Shown one piece after another: positions 9,236-18,260 of a DNA stretch of 64,000 nucleotides. The stretch lies in NCBI GenBank assembly GCA_902705865.1, contig CACSIO010000023.1, positions 211,690 to 275,689 of the forward strand. The letters run 5' to 3'. Both the position numbers and the translations under genes were made by a program. Each line of letters starts with the position of its first letter. Position 1 is the first letter of the stretch. This DNA is from BD1-7 clade bacterium (GTDB lineage: Bacteria > Pseudomonadota > Gammaproteobacteria > Pseudomonadales > DT-91). Below the pieces are notes generated by a model, which had not been told where the DNA came from, did not search any database, and saw nothing but the letters and a program-made list of their open reading frames with translations.

Positions 9236-9684
9236 ACAATCAAACCAACAATAGCCATTCCTTGCTGATTGGCTACATCCTCTGGATCTTCGGGTTTATG
9301 GGGGCACACCGGTTTTACTTTGGCAAACCGGTATCAGGCACTATCTGGCTTTTCACGTTCGGCCTGCTGGGTATTGGCTGGTTGATCGATTTGCTGCTGA
9401 TACCAGCAATGGAACGCGAAGCAGATCAGCGTTTTATCGATGGGTCGATTGATTACTCTCTGGCCTGGGTGCTACTAACCTTTCTCGGCGCGTTTGGTAT
9501 TCACCGGATGTATCTTGGCAAGGTAATCAGTGGCGTACTGATGCTGCTTGTTACGGTGTCGATGCTTGGTACCGTATGGGTTTTACCACCCATAGCCCTC
9601 GGTGTGCCGATTGTTTTGCTGGTGATGATCTATGATTTCTGGACGCTGAATTACCAAATCAGCGAAATTAATCAATCGGCTTGA
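9232..9684 (+). CDS. TM2-domain membrane protein with two TM2 repeats
   Basis: A 150-residue membrane protein in which the TM2 pattern occurs twice. The first copy is in residues about 8-65 (GYILWIFGFMGAHRFYFGK, then a GxxGIGWLIDL helix). The second is in about 77-140 (WVLLTFLGAFGIHRMYLGK, then a helix). Each copy has the G-x-H-R-F/M-Y-x-G-K turn between two hydrophobic segments. TM2 proteins have no well-defined bacterial function. The start overlaps the preceding stop (ATGA). The 3' end overlaps the convergent nsrR-like gene by 13 bases. Confidence 0.82.
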   Translation: MNNQTNNSHSLLIGYILWIFGFMGAHRFYFGKPVSGTIWLFTFGLLGIGWLIDLLLIPAMEREADQRFIDGSIDYSLAWVLLTFLGAFGIHRMYLGKVISGVLMLLVTVSMLGTVWVLPPIALGVPIVLLVMIYDFWTLNYQISEINQSA

Positions 9685-10193
9685 TAGTAACGCACACCCT
9701 GACTGCTCGCTGGCGCTGCCGGGTTGGTTGTTGACACATCGGCACTGCCTGCGTCTTCTGCCATGGGCTCACTGAAGTGCAGCACTTGCACGACCGGATC
9801 CGTAATCATGTCGGCCAAGGTAAACTGGCCGATGTGATCCATGTAGGCGTTTTGCGCATTCGCCAGCACGCCTCGCAATCGGCATACGCGTGAAATCGAA
9901 CATTCCGGGGCTACACAATTAACCGGCGTTAACGTCTGCTCCATTAATTCAACAACATCACGGGCGTTAATCGTTTCCGGCGCTACCGCCAAACGAATCC
10001 CCCCCTGTTTACCACGGATGGCTTTCACCCAACCGTGATTCACCATTTTGTTGATGATCTTGGTCATATGGTTGCGAGACAAATCAAACTCGTCAACCAC
10101 ACGCTGAATCGTCGTCAAGTCTTCGTCTTCCGGCATAGAAGCAAGATAAATCAATGCACGGAAGGCATAGTCAGTATGCTTGGTTAATTGCAC
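9672..10193 (-). CDS. nsrR: Rrf2-family Fe-S transcription regulator, NsrR-like
   Basis: A 173-residue Rrf2 repressor. It has an N-terminal winged helix (MQLTKHTDYAFRALIYLA to about residue 75) and then the Fe-S loop CVAPECSISRVCRLRGVL. The three-cysteine spacing C-x5-C-x5-C is that of NO-sensing NsrR, and the following FTLADMI also matches that group. It starts at GTG behind a good AGGAG. About 35 residues of low-complexity C-terminal tail make it longer than E. coli NsrR (141). It is divergent from rpiA, and its 3' end overlaps the TM2 gene. Nitric-oxide sensing is inferred from family; no NO-detoxifying gene lies nearby. Confidence 0.8.
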   Translation of the reverse strand: MQLTKHTDYAFRALIYLASMPEDEDLTTIQRVVDEFDLSRNHMTKIINKMVNHGWVKAIRGKQGGIRLAVAPETINARDVVELMEQTLTPVNCVAPECSISRVCRLRGVLANAQNAYMDHIGQFTLADMITDPVVQVLHFSEPMAEDAGSADVSTTNPAAPASSQGVRYYQAD

Positions 10194-10276
10194 AAATAAC
10201 TCCTCTTACTGCCATTCAATATAACCCTAACTCAACAGAGCGGATGCGTCGATGACGTCCGTCAGAAGGTTTGTAT

Positions 10277-10288
10277 TTTGTTAACAAA
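10277..10288. promoter_or_regulatory. 12-bp palindrome in the nsrR-rpiA divergent promoter region
   Basis: TTTGTTAACAAA is a perfect 12-bp inverted repeat in an AT-rich patch between the divergent nsrR-like and rpiA starts. It could be an operator for the Rrf2 regulator, but it does not closely match the known NsrR half-site pattern. The assignment is therefore only positional. Confidence 0.35.
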
Positions 10289-10339
10289 TATTGATAGCAA
10301 TGATTTGATCCTCTTCGTGTGAAGACAACCGCTTTGTTT

Positions 10340-10345
10340 TATAAT
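10340..10345 (+). promoter_or_regulatory. Candidate rpiA promoter -10 box
   Basis: A consensus TATAAT hexamer lies 35 bases before the rpiA GTG start. The matching -35 is weak, with no TTGACA-like hexamer at 16-18 bases. The box is a reasonable but unproven sigma-70 element. Confidence 0.45.
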
Positions 10346-10380
10346 TCCGGCTTTCGCCGTTTCTAGCCCGAGGTTTTGCC

Positions 10381-11058
10381 GTGAATCAGGATCAGCTCAA
10401 ACAACAGGTTGCCCAAGCAGCCGTCGATTATGTCGTGCCTAAACTGCATAAAGACGCCATTGTTGGTATCGGCACCGGCTCAACGGCAAACTGCTTCATC
10501 GATGCGCTCGCTAAACATAAAGATGATTTTCTCGGCACCGTTGCCAGCTCCGAGGCCAGTGCTGAGCGACTGCGTGGCCACGGTATCGAAGTATTTGACC
10601 TGAACAGTATCGCCGACATGCTGTTTTACATCGATGGCGCAGACGAAGCCAACGACTACCTCGATCTAATAAAAGGCGGCGGCGCCGCATTAACCCGTGA
10701 AAAAATCGTTGCTGCTGTGGCTACCGAGTTTGTCTGCATCGCCGATGAATCTAAATTAGTGCCTATGTTGGGCGATTTCCCACTACCGGTTGAAGTGATC
10801 CCAATGGCGCGCAGCCACGTTGCTCGTGAGCTGGTGAAAATGGGTGGCAACCCGGTTTACCGTGAAGGTGTAGTTACCGATAACGGCAACATTATTCTCG
10901 ACGTTTATGACTTCCCGATTCAGGCACCGCGTGAACTGGAAAGCAAGATCAACCAAATAGTCGGCGTGGTCTGCAACGGTTTGTTCGCTAACCGTCGTGC
11001 AGATGTTCTGCTGCTGGGTACGCAAAACGGTGTTGAAACCTTGTTCCCTAAGGCCTAA
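10381..11058 (+). CDS. rpiA: Ribose-5-phosphate isomerase A
   Basis: A 225-residue enzyme interconverting ribose-5-phosphate and ribulose-5-phosphate in the non-oxidative pentose phosphate pathway. Family motifs are [15 protein letters not shown] (phosphate loop), the DGADE active-site segment and [11 protein letters not shown]. The length fits the family (about 220). The start is GTG, with GAGG about 6 bases upstream. It is divergent from the nsrR-like regulator and followed by a hairpin at 11088-11114. Confidence 0.96.
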   Translation: MNQDQLKQQVAQAAVDYVVPKLHKDAIVGIGTGSTANCFIDALAKHKDDFLGTVASSEASAERLRGHGIEVFDLNSIADMLFYIDGADEANDYLDLIKGGGAALTREKIVAAVATEFVCIADESKLVPMLGDFPLPVEVIPMARSHVARELVKMGGNPVYREGVVTDNGNIILDVYDFPIQAPRELESKINQIVGVVCNGLFANRRADVLLLGTQNGVETLFPKA

Positions 11059-11087
11059 CGAGGAACTTTCACCTATCCTGACTATCT

Positions 11088-11114
11088 CAGGCTGTTAATA
11101 ATGACAACAGCCTG
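11088..11114 (+). terminator. Hairpin after rpiA, possible terminator
   Basis: A perfect 9-bp stem (CAGGCTGTT / AACAGCCTG) with a 9-base loop lies 30 bases after the rpiA stop. It has no U-run behind it, so it may terminate weakly or only stabilise the 3' end of the transcript. Confidence 0.4.
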
Positions 11115-11188
11115 ACGTTGCTGCCTGATCTTCCAGGTAGAGTAACAAGGAACAAAAGAAGGCACTCGATTTGGTAAGAGGACTACCC

Positions 11189-12565
11189 ATGCCACCGGTA
11201 AATACACTATCGCCCAGACGCATCAGCCAACATCTGTCGGTATCGCTGATATGTTTGTGGTTGGGGGCCTGTGCAACATCATCGGTGTTCAATCCGTACA
11301 CTCACCAAGCTGGCCCGATGCGAGCGTCCATTGCCAATGGAGACAGCGCCAAAGAAGCCGAATCGCTAAGTAAAGATACCCAATCGGCCGACGGCTTACT
11401 GTATGCACAAGAAGCGGGTAGGTTGTTCCAGATTGGCCACCAACCTGAACCGTCAAAAACCACCTTCGAAAAAGTCATCAACGACTACAAAACCATTCAA
11501 GATAAAGCGGTTATTTCATTAACCGACATTGGCGCACAGGGTGCATCTCTGGTGACCAACGAGAATGCCATTCCCTACAAAGGTGCGCCCTATGAACGTA
11601 TTCTGGTTCACCAATTTCAGGCGTTTAACTACCTGCGCCTAGGCGATATCACAGGCGCCAGCGTTGAAACTCGGGTGGCATCGGATTTACAACGCCGACT
11701 CGAATTGAAATATGCCGACGCGTTTGCCAAAGCCGAGAAAGAATCCCGCTCCAAAAATATCAGTGACGACTGGAAAAGCACGCCGGAATTACAAGGGCTA
11801 AATCGGCTCGCCGGCCAAGTAAAAAGCTCGTTCCTGAATGCCTACACCTATTACGCCAGTGCCGTGTTGTGGGAAGCTAAAGGTGATTTCAACGATGCCT
11901 TGGTTGATTACAAAAAAGCCTATGAGATAAACCCCGAAAACCAACAAATACGAGCAGCAATTCAGCGCCTTAACAAACGTCGCAGCTTACCGGCCGACAA
12001 AGCCAATCTGGTGATTTTGTTTGAACAAGGGTTAGTTGCCGAGCGGCTGAGTTTTAACTTAACGCTACCGAGTTTTTCTTTTAACAACGTGTATTCTCTG
12101 GCCTTCCCGTATTACAGCGAACGTAACTGGCCCAAAACGCAGGTGTTAAAGGCCCGCAGCGGTCAACAGCAGCTCGGCAGTACGCAGCCGCTCGTTAATA
12201 TCTCTGCACTGGCGGCCAAATCACTGCAAGAAAACTACCCGGCACTCGTGGTGAGACAGATTTTGCGTGCGACCGCCAAATATCAGCTTCAGCGTGAAGC
12301 CCGCAAATCCGGCGACGGCTGGGGTGGACTCATCGCCAACCTTTATAACATAGTGTCAGAGCAGGCAGACCTACGTAGCTGGCTGACCTTGCCACACACG
12401 GCACAAGCGTTGCGGGTAGAAGTCACCCCCGGAAAGCACACAATTGCACTGCAAGCAGCTATGCTTTCCCAGACACAGGAACTGGATTTGCGGCCCGGCC
12501 GTATTACCATTTTACGGGTCATTGATGCTCAGACCCATTTGGTCACCGAAGTTTACAACCTATAA
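11189..12565 (+). CDS. COG3014-family outer-membrane lipoprotein
   Basis: A 458-residue lipoprotein. An N-terminal hydrophobic segment ends in the lipobox LGAC, so the mature protein starts at that Cys, without an Asp at +2. The body contains TPR-like helical repeats, for example NDALVDYKKAYEINPEN. I took the ATG at 11189, behind AAGAGG, rather than the in-frame TTG at 11171. The family is uncharacterised (COG3014) but in gammaproteobacteria it recurs next to ycfL and lpoB, exactly as here. A role with peptidoglycan synthase accessory lipoproteins is therefore inferred from context. It is 13 bases from the next gene, in one operon. Confidence 0.82.
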   Translation: MPPVNTLSPRRISQHLSVSLICLWLGACATSSVFNPYTHQAGPMRASIANGDSAKEAESLSKDTQSADGLLYAQEAGRLFQIGHQPEPSKTTFEKVINDYKTIQDKAVISLTDIGAQGASLVTNENAIPYKGAPYERILVHQFQAFNYLRLGDITGASVETRVASDLQRRLELKYADAFAKAEKESRSKNISDDWKSTPELQGLNRLAGQVKSSFLNAYTYYASAVLWEAKGDFNDALVDYKKAYEINPENQQIRAAIQRLNKRRSLPADKANLVILFEQGLVAERLSFNLTLPSFSFNNVYSLAFPYYSERNWPKTQVLKARSGQQQLGSTQPLVNISALAAKSLQENYPALVVRQILRATAKYQLQREARKSGDGWGGLIANLYNIVSEQADLRSWLTLPHTAQALRVEVTPGKHTIALQAAMLSQTQELDLRPGRITILRVIDAQTHLVTEVYNL

Positions 12566-12578
12566 CAGGAGAATCGCC

Positions 12579-12962
12579 ATGTTCCCCAAAACACTGCGCA
12601 ACGGTTTACTACTGTTGTTGACCGCACTGGCGCTGGTTGCTTGCAGCAGCACAGGCAGTAAAAAAGCACCACCGGCTGTGCAAGTCAGCAATCCGCAGGC
12701 TGATCGCTATGTCAGTATCGGTAATATGCTGCACCGGCTGAAAGGCGATATTATGCAATTCAGCGTCGAAGTGCAGAATAAGGCTAACAATACCGTTAAA
12801 CTGCAGTACAAGTTCAAATTCTTTGACGCTGATGGGTTCGAGGTCGCATCACAAGGCCGCCCTTGGGCACCGTTGGTTTTGCACGCAAAAGAAACCACCA
12901 ACGTTCAGGCGGTTGCGCCTGATATGTCAGTGAAATCCGCTAAATTATTTATTCGGGAGTAA
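12579..12962 (+). CDS. YcfL-family (DUF1425) lipoprotein
   Basis: A 127-residue small lipoprotein whose signal peptide ends in LVAC (lipobox), followed by a DUF1425 beta-sandwich segment. The stretch QFSVEVQNKANNTVKLQYKF is split by family-conserved polar positions, and the protein ends in LFIRE. The start at 12579 follows an AGGAG. Longer in-frame starts upstream lie inside the previous coding region and are rejected. E. coli has the same ycfL-lpoB adjacency. Function unknown; it probably supports LpoB or PBP1b-related envelope work. Confidence 0.85.
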   Translation: MFPKTLRNGLLLLLTALALVACSSTGSKKAPPAVQVSNPQADRYVSIGNMLHRLKGDIMQFSVEVQNKANNTVKLQYKFKFFDADGFEVASQGRPWAPLVLHAKETTNVQAVAPDMSVKSAKLFIRE

Positions 12963-12973
12963 GGGAAGTCTGT

Positions 12974-13564
12974 ATGAAAGCTATTCAATCATTTTTTGTT
13001 GTTGCCCTGCTGACGTTGATCAGCGCATGTTCATCCGTTCAGTACGGCGATGCCACTGAACAAGAAACCGTTAACACGGACTTCGGCTCAACCGATCTGC
13101 AGTTAATTGCCAGTAAGATGGTCGATGACATGCTGGCATTCCCGCCACTGATCGCTATCACTGAAAAAAATCGTCCGATTATGTTTATTGATGGCATCGA
13201 TAACAAAACCACTGAACATATCGATATGGATAGCATCACCGATACTATTCAGACCAAGTTGATTCAGTCAGGTAAGTATCGCTTTGTTGACCCTAGCGCC
13301 ATTGAGCGTGTCAGAAAGCAGTTCAACTACCAGCAAGGTTCTGGCCTTGTCGATCCGGATACTGCGGTACAAGTTGGTCGTCAACTGGGTGCGCAGTACA
13401 TGCTTTATGGTGCGATGTCCTCAATCACCAAACAAAGCGGCAGCACACGTGACGTTTACTACAAGTTCACACTGAAGTTAATGGATCTGAAAAGCGGCAT
13501 CCTTGAATGGAGCGGCGAGAAAGAGATTCGTAAAACTAAGGAAAAACGTTTCTTCGGCAGCTAA
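12974..13564 (+). CDS. lpoB: Penicillin-binding protein activator LpoB
   Basis: A 196-residue outer-membrane lipoprotein that activates the peptidoglycan synthase PBP1b in enterobacteria. There is a signal peptide with lipobox ISAC, then the LpoB fold: MVDDMLAFPPL, a strand with FIDGIDNKTTEHID, and TIQTKLIQSGKYRFVD; later GAQYMLYGAMSSI. The size agrees with the family. A good AAGGGAAG ribosome site precedes the ATG. It is the last gene of a three-lipoprotein operon and is followed at once by a strong terminator. Confidence 0.9.
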   Translation: MKAIQSFFVVALLTLISACSSVQYGDATEQETVNTDFGSTDLQLIASKMVDDMLAFPPLIAITEKNRPIMFIDGIDNKTTEHIDMDSITDTIQTKLIQSGKYRFVDPSAIERVRKQFNYQQGSGLVDPDTAVQVGRQLGAQYMLYGAMSSITKQSGSTRDVYYKFTLKLMDLKSGILEWSGEKEIRKTKEKRFFGS

Positions 13565-13590
13565 TCGCTCACTGAAAAAATCGTAGTAAT

Positions 13591-13621
13591 AAAAAAGCCC
13601 GGCAGATTGTCGGGCTTTTTT
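13591..13621 (+). terminator. Intrinsic terminator after lpoB
   Basis: The hairpin AAAAAAGCCCGGCA / TGTCGGGCTTTTTT has a GC-rich core and a run of T, starting 26 bases after the lpoB stop. The A-run on the other side means it could also serve transcription arriving from the minus-strand hydrolase gene. Confidence 0.92.
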
Positions 13622-13648
13622 GTGCGTAATTGATATATAAACTGAGGG

Positions 13649-14590
13649 TCAACTACCTGAAGAACGCCGCAGGAAGTTAATGATTTCATCGTTAATGCGC
13701 AATCGATAGCGTACTGCCTCGTTCGCTAGCTGATGCATGGCACCATGCAGAATAACCGGCCGACTGCGGCGAAACAGCGACTCAATAATGGGCAGATTCA
13801 CGCGCCAGCGCACGGTTGTATCGGCATCCCCTTGAATCACCAATACCGGCAGTGAACTTCGATCGCTGCGCACAAAGTTGGGTATCCAAGCGCGCAATGC
13901 CTTCAGCCATTTAAGGCTGACCCATTGGCTTTGTAACGGATCTTTTTGCGCTAGAAAATAGCGAAATTCAGCATCATTACTGTTGTCTTTAAAACGCCGC
14001 GGTACCTGTCGCAGCCAAGGCGACACAAGCGCTAACTGCGCACGAATAAAAGGCCAGCCTGTCGGCTGAACTAACGGTGCCAGTAATACCGCCGAGGTAA
14101 AGCCGTGGCGTGGATTATTCAGCAAGTAATCCATCGTAATTGCACCGCCAGTGCTTTGCCCCAACAAATGCAAAGGTCGCGGCATAGCCAAATCCAGCTC
14201 AGCCAGCAAGGCCGCCAATACCCGTTGGTAATCCGCAAAACTGTCGATCGACACCCGCGCGCCTGACGAGAGGCCGTGCCCAGGCAAGTCATATATGAGA
14301 ACGTTGAAATTCGCTGTTAATAGTGCGGTGATCGGGTGTCGGTAGAGGCCGCTGTGATCTAAGTATCCATGATTGATAACTACCGTTCCTTTGGGCTTCT
14401 CACAACGAAAATACTGCACCGCAATATGAAAACTGCCAAGATCCAAGCGACCAAAATGGTGGTGTTTACACAGCCCTTGATGCAAAAAATCCAATCCGTA
14501 GTACTGACAATACTCGACCTGCGCTGAGCTGAGTGGTGCGCTATCCAGTGTGAATGACGGCAATGGATGAAGTTGGCTAATATCGAGCAC
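13649..14590 (-). CDS. Alpha/beta hydrolase, lysophospholipase/monoacylglycerol-lipase-like
   Basis: A 313-residue serine hydrolase. Evidence is VVINHGYLDHSGLYRH (oxyanion region), YDLPGHGLSSGARVSID (typical of PldB/monoglyceride-lipase-like Hydrolase_4 proteins) and the nucleophile elbow GQSTG. A late Asp lies in VIQGDADTTV and a His in LHGAMHQLANE, which complete a plausible triad. No signal peptide is obvious, so it is probably cytoplasmic and acts on lysophospholipids or monoacylglycerols. It stands alone, convergent with lpoB across the shared terminator. Confidence 0.85.
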   Translation of the reverse strand: MLDISQLHPLPSFTLDSAPLSSAQVEYCQYYGLDFLHQGLCKHHHFGRLDLGSFHIAVQYFRCEKPKGTVVINHGYLDHSGLYRHPITALLTANFNVLIYDLPGHGLSSGARVSIDSFADYQRVLAALLAELDLAMPRPLHLLGQSTGGAITMDYLLNNPRHGFTSAVLLAPLVQPTGWPFIRAQLALVSPWLRQVPRRFKDNSNDAEFRYFLAQKDPLQSQWVSLKWLKALRAWIPNFVRSDRSSLPVLVIQGDADTTVRWRVNLPIIESLFRRSRPVILHGAMHQLANEAVRYRLRINDEIINFLRRSSGS

Positions 14591-14689
14591 TTATAAGAAT
14601 CCCGAGCAATGACAGGGTTTACATGATCTATAAGAATTGTAACCCAATTACAGCAAAGTCGGACCGAGTATCAGCACAACCTAAAAACT

Positions 14690-14718
14690 AAAAAGCACGC
14701 CATTGGCGTGCTTTTTTT
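14690..14718 (-). terminator. Intrinsic terminator after fba
   Basis: AAAAAGCACGCCA TT GGCGTGCTTTTTTT is a near-perfect GC-rich hairpin with T-runs in both readings, 23 bases beyond the fba stop on the minus strand. It ends the tkt-epd-pgk-fba block. Confidence 0.92.
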
Positions 14719-14740
14719 ACCTCCGTCAATCTGATCAGGA

Positions 14741-15805
14741 TCAGACGACTTTAGGATCCAGCTCACCGCTTTCATAACGCAGGAACATATCATCCAGCGC
14801 GATCGGTTTGATCTTGGACGCATTACCAGCTGTACCGAATGCTTCATAACGCGCTTTACAAATATCAGACATCGCAGTAACAGTTTTAGATAGATATTTA
14901 CGTGGATCAAATTCCTTCGGATTCTCAGCCAGGAAACGACGCACCGCACCGGTCGATGCCAAACGCAGATCGGTATCGATATTCACCTTACGCACACCGT
15001 GTTTGATGCCTTCAACAATCTCTTCAACCGGCACACCGTAGGTTTCCGGAATACCACCACCAAATTCATTGATGATTGCCAACCAGTCTTGAGGAACTGA
15101 CGACGAACCGTGCATAACTAGGTGCGTGCCCGGAATGCGTTGATGGATCGCTTTAATACGATCGATTGCCAGAATGTCACCCGTCGGTGGACGCGTAAAC
15201 TTGTATGCACCGTGGCTAGTACCAATCGCGATAGCTAATGCATCAACCTTGGTCTTATTAACAAAATCAGCTGCTTCTTCAGGGTCGGTCAGCATTTGTT
15301 CGTGAGACAGTTTACCCACAGCGCCGATACCGTCTTCTTCACCCGCTTCGCCGGTTTCCAAAGACCCTAGGCAACCCAGCTCACCTTCAACAGAAACACC
15401 ACACGCATGTGCCATATCGACAACTTTGCGAGTTACATCCACGTTGTATTCGTAGGTGGTCGGCGTTTTTCCGTCTACACCCAGTGAACCGTCCATCATG
15501 ACTGAGCTGAAGCCCAGTTGGATAGAACGCTGATTAACTGCTGGGCTGGTACCATGATCCTGATGCATAACCACAGGAATGTGCGGGAACTCTTCAATCG
15601 CCGCCAAAATCAGGTGACGCAAAAATGGTGCGCCGGCATAGCTACGTGCGCCTGCAGAAGCCTGCAAAATCACGGGAGAATCTGTTTCATCCGCTGCCTG
15701 CATAATTGCACGCACTTGCTCGAGATTGTTCACGTTGAACGCCGGTACACCGTAACCGTACTCGGCAGCGTGATCGAGCATTTGTCTCATTGAAATCAAT
15801 GCCAT
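14741..15805 (-). CDS. fba: Fructose-1,6-bisphosphate aldolase, class II
   Basis: A 354-residue zinc-dependent aldolase that cleaves fructose-1,6-bisphosphate to DHAP and glyceraldehyde-3-phosphate. Motifs are [15 protein letters not shown], the zinc-ligand segment [18 protein letters not shown], and [11 protein letters not shown] followed by a second His/Gly-rich segment. The length and motifs match the subtype used for glycolysis, gluconeogenesis and the Calvin cycle (TIGR01521-like). It is the last gene of a minus-strand glycolytic cluster, 143 bases after pgk, so it may have its own promoter. An intrinsic terminator follows. Confidence 0.96.
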   Translation of the reverse strand: MALISMRQMLDHAAEYGYGVPAFNVNNLEQVRAIMQAADETDSPVILQASAGARSYAGAPFLRHLILAAIEEFPHIPVVMHQDHGTSPAVNQRSIQLGFSSVMMDGSLGVDGKTPTTYEYNVDVTRKVVDMAHACGVSVEGELGCLGSLETGEAGEEDGIGAVGKLSHEQMLTDPEEAADFVNKTKVDALAIAIGTSHGAYKFTRPPTGDILAIDRIKAIHQRIPGTHLVMHGSSSVPQDWLAIINEFGGGIPETYGVPVEEIVEGIKHGVRKVNIDTDLRLASTGAVRRFLAENPKEFDPRKYLSKTVTAMSDICKARYEAFGTAGNASKIKPIALDDMFLRYESGELDPKVV

Positions 15806-15948
15806 GATCGTATCCTTAACTTATAAATTGTTGAAAATTCAGTCGTTCGCAGCTGAGTAAACGGCGCGTCAGCCATTGCCAGAACGTGCGCCACTTACGC
15901 TTGCTAACCTAGCGCTGAAGTAGGCCAGGTTATTCATTAATTGTTAAA

Positions 15949-17136
15949 TTATTCGCCCGAATCCGCACGGGTTTTTAATACTGCCACTGCCGGCAATTCT
16001 TTGCCCTCGACGTATTCCAGAAATGCACCACCGCCGGTTGAAATGTAAGACACTTTATCAGCGATGTTGTATTTATCAACAGCAGCGAGTGTGTCACCAC
16101 CACCGGCAATAGAAAAGCCGTCACTATTGGCGATCGCTTGTGACAAGGCTTTAGTGCCTTCGCCAAATTGATCGAATTCGAAAACGCCAACGGGGCCGTT
16201 CCAGATAATGGTTTTGGCACCCTCTAAGATCGCTGCAAGTGCCTTAGCGCTATTCGGGCCAATATCAAAGATCATGTCGTCATCGACCACATCACCTGCA
16301 TCCTTTAACGTCGCCTCGGCAGTCTCAGAAAACGCCTTACCCACAACAACGTCGGTTGGCACAGGAATATCGGTTTTAACCATCAGCGCTTTGGCATTGG
16401 CTACTAGGTCTTCTTCGTACAGTGATTTTCCAACGGGTTTGCCGCTTGCCGCTAAGAAAGTATTGGCGATACCGCCACCCACAATCAACTGATCACAGCG
16501 ATCAGACAACGTTTCGAGTACGGTTAGCTTGGTTGAAACCTTGGAGCCACCCACAATGGCAACCATTGGGCGCGCAGGGTTATCTAAGGCTTTTTCCAGT
16601 GCTTCCAACTCACCTGCCAATAACGGGCCTGCACAGGCGATGGGGGCAAACTTGGCAACACCGTGCGTTGACGCTTGGGCACGATGCGCTGTGCCGAATG
16701 CGTCCATCACATACACGTCACATAGATCAGCGTATTGGCGTGATAATCCTTCGTTGTCTTTTTTCTCACCGGCATTGAATCGTACATTCTCTAACAGAAC
16801 AATTTGGCCGGGTTTAACACTGACCTGACCTTCCAGATAATTGGAAACTAAAGCCACGGGTTGACCCAAAGCTTCCGACAGATAGTCAGCAACAGGCGCC
16901 AAGGTAAAATCAGCATTTTCTTCTTCTGTACCGCCTTCAATCGGGCGACCGAGATGCGACATCAAAATCACTGCCGCATTTTTTTCTAACGCAGCTTTGA
17001 TGGTTGGTAAAGAGGCTTTAATACGCGCCGCGCTAGTCACCTTGCCGTCTTTCACCGGCACATTAAGATCTTGGCGAATTAATACACGTTTCTCAGCCAG
17101 ATCCAGATCTGTCATGCGTTTTACAGCAAGTGTCAT
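15949..17136 (-). CDS. pgk: Phosphoglycerate kinase
   Basis: A 395-residue cytoplasmic kinase interconverting 1,3-bisphosphoglycerate and 3-phosphoglycerate with ADP/ATP. Motifs are [38 protein letters not shown], and the C-terminal nucleotide segment [12 protein letters not shown] followed by [17 protein letters not shown]. The length is normal. It lies 57 bases downstream of epd and 143 upstream of fba; the order epd-pgk-fba is the common gammaproteobacterial arrangement. Confidence 0.97.
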   Translation of the reverse strand: MTLAVKRMTDLDLAEKRVLIRQDLNVPVKDGKVTSAARIKASLPTIKAALEKNAAVILMSHLGRPIEGGTEEENADFTLAPVADYLSEALGQPVALVSNYLEGQVSVKPGQIVLLENVRFNAGEKKDNEGLSRQYADLCDVYVMDAFGTAHRAQASTHGVAKFAPIACAGPLLAGELEALEKALDNPARPMVAIVGGSKVSTKLTVLETLSDRCDQLIVGGGIANTFLAASGKPVGKSLYEEDLVANAKALMVKTDIPVPTDVVVGKAFSETAEATLKDAGDVVDDDMIFDIGPNSAKALAAILEGAKTIIWNGPVGVFEFDQFGEGTKALSQAIANSDGFSIAGGGDTLAAVDKYNIADKVSYISTGGGAFLEYVEGKELPAVAVLKTRADSGE

Positions 17137-17193
17137 ACTATTGTTCTCACAGCTTCAGTTGATATATTCCGTTAGCGGCACAACGGGGGTTGT

Positions 17194-18207
17194 TCAGTGT
17201 TGTTGTCGCAGATAATCTGCGACATCCAGCATGCGGTTGGCATAGCCCCATTCATTATCAAACCAGACGAACAATTTCAGCAATCGTTTACCGCTGACAC
17301 GGGTCTGCGTACCATCAATAATGCAAGAATGCGGGTTATGATTGAAATCGATAGACGCCAGTGGTTCGTCATTCCAATCCAATATGCCCGGTAAACGGGC
17401 AGCATGATCTTTCAGCAACGCATTAACGCTGTCGACGTCGACATCCGATTGGGTGGCAATACAAATATCCATAGCCGATACATTAACCGTAGGCACACGA
17501 ACCGCTTGCGCACTCAATACACCTTCAAGCTCGGGTAAAAATCGAGCAATCCCGCGAGCAAGGCCGGTATCCACCGGAATCATCGAGGCAAATGCACTGC
17601 GCGTTTTGCGCAAATCGGTATGGTGGTAGGCATCAATTACCGGTTGGTCATTCATGGCTGAATGAATGGTAGTAATAGACGCCGCGTCGATACCAAATGC
17701 TTCGTACAGTAATTTGAGTACAGGCACACTGCCGTTGGTGGTACAGGACGCATTCGAGATAATACGGTGGTTTGGTTCTATGGCTGTGTGATTCACCCCA
17801 TAAACGACCGTCAGATCAACATCCGGATCGCCCGGCTGTGAAAACAGCACACGACGAGCGCCGGCATGCAGATGTTGTTCGGCCGTGAGTCGGTCAGCAA
17901 AACTGCCGCTGCACTCAAGCACAAGATCAACATCAGGCCAGTCAATATCGCTAACATGTGTAGCGTGACTGAGTTGAATTTGCTGCCCATTGATCACCAG
18001 ATGTTCGCCATCGATAGCAACATCGCCAGCAAACCGGCCATGGGTGGAATCAAATCGGGTCAGGTGGCAGATAGTATCGCGGTCGGCCGGTTCATTGATT
18101 GCAACGATTTGCAGATCATTGAAACGGCCATCAGCCTGCACCTCTGTCAGCGCGCGCAAAACACTGCGGCCAATACGACCATATCCATTAATGGCAAGAC
18201 GATACAT
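17194..18207 (-). CDS. epd: D-erythrose-4-phosphate dehydrogenase
   Basis: A 337-residue GAPDH-fold enzyme oxidising erythrose-4-phosphate to 4-phosphoerythronate, the first step of deoxyxylulose-phosphate-dependent PLP synthesis. The NAD motif INGYGRIGR and the catalytic SNASCTTN are present. Epd rather than GapA is indicated by TIHSAMNDQPVIDAYHH and DFNHNPHSCIIDGTQTRVSG. I chose the ATG at 18207; a TTG 9 bases earlier is the only longer start. The position between tkt and pgk is the usual epd context. It could also have some GAPDH activity. Confidence 0.9.
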   Translation of the reverse strand: MYRLAINGYGRIGRSVLRALTEVQADGRFNDLQIVAINEPADRDTICHLTRFDSTHGRFAGDVAIDGEHLVINGQQIQLSHATHVSDIDWPDVDLVLECSGSFADRLTAEQHLHAGARRVLFSQPGDPDVDLTVVYGVNHTAIEPNHRIISNASCTTNGSVPVLKLLYEAFGIDAASITTIHSAMNDQPVIDAYHHTDLRKTRSAFASMIPVDTGLARGIARFLPELEGVLSAQAVRVPTVNVSAMDICIATQSDVDVDSVNALLKDHAARLPGILDWNDEPLASIDFNHNPHSCIIDGTQTRVSGKRLLKLFVWFDNEWGYANRMLDVADYLRQQH

Positions 18208-18260
18208 GAAGTGCAACTACCTGTATGGGCGTCAGATATTAGGGCAGCGGAACTACCGGA

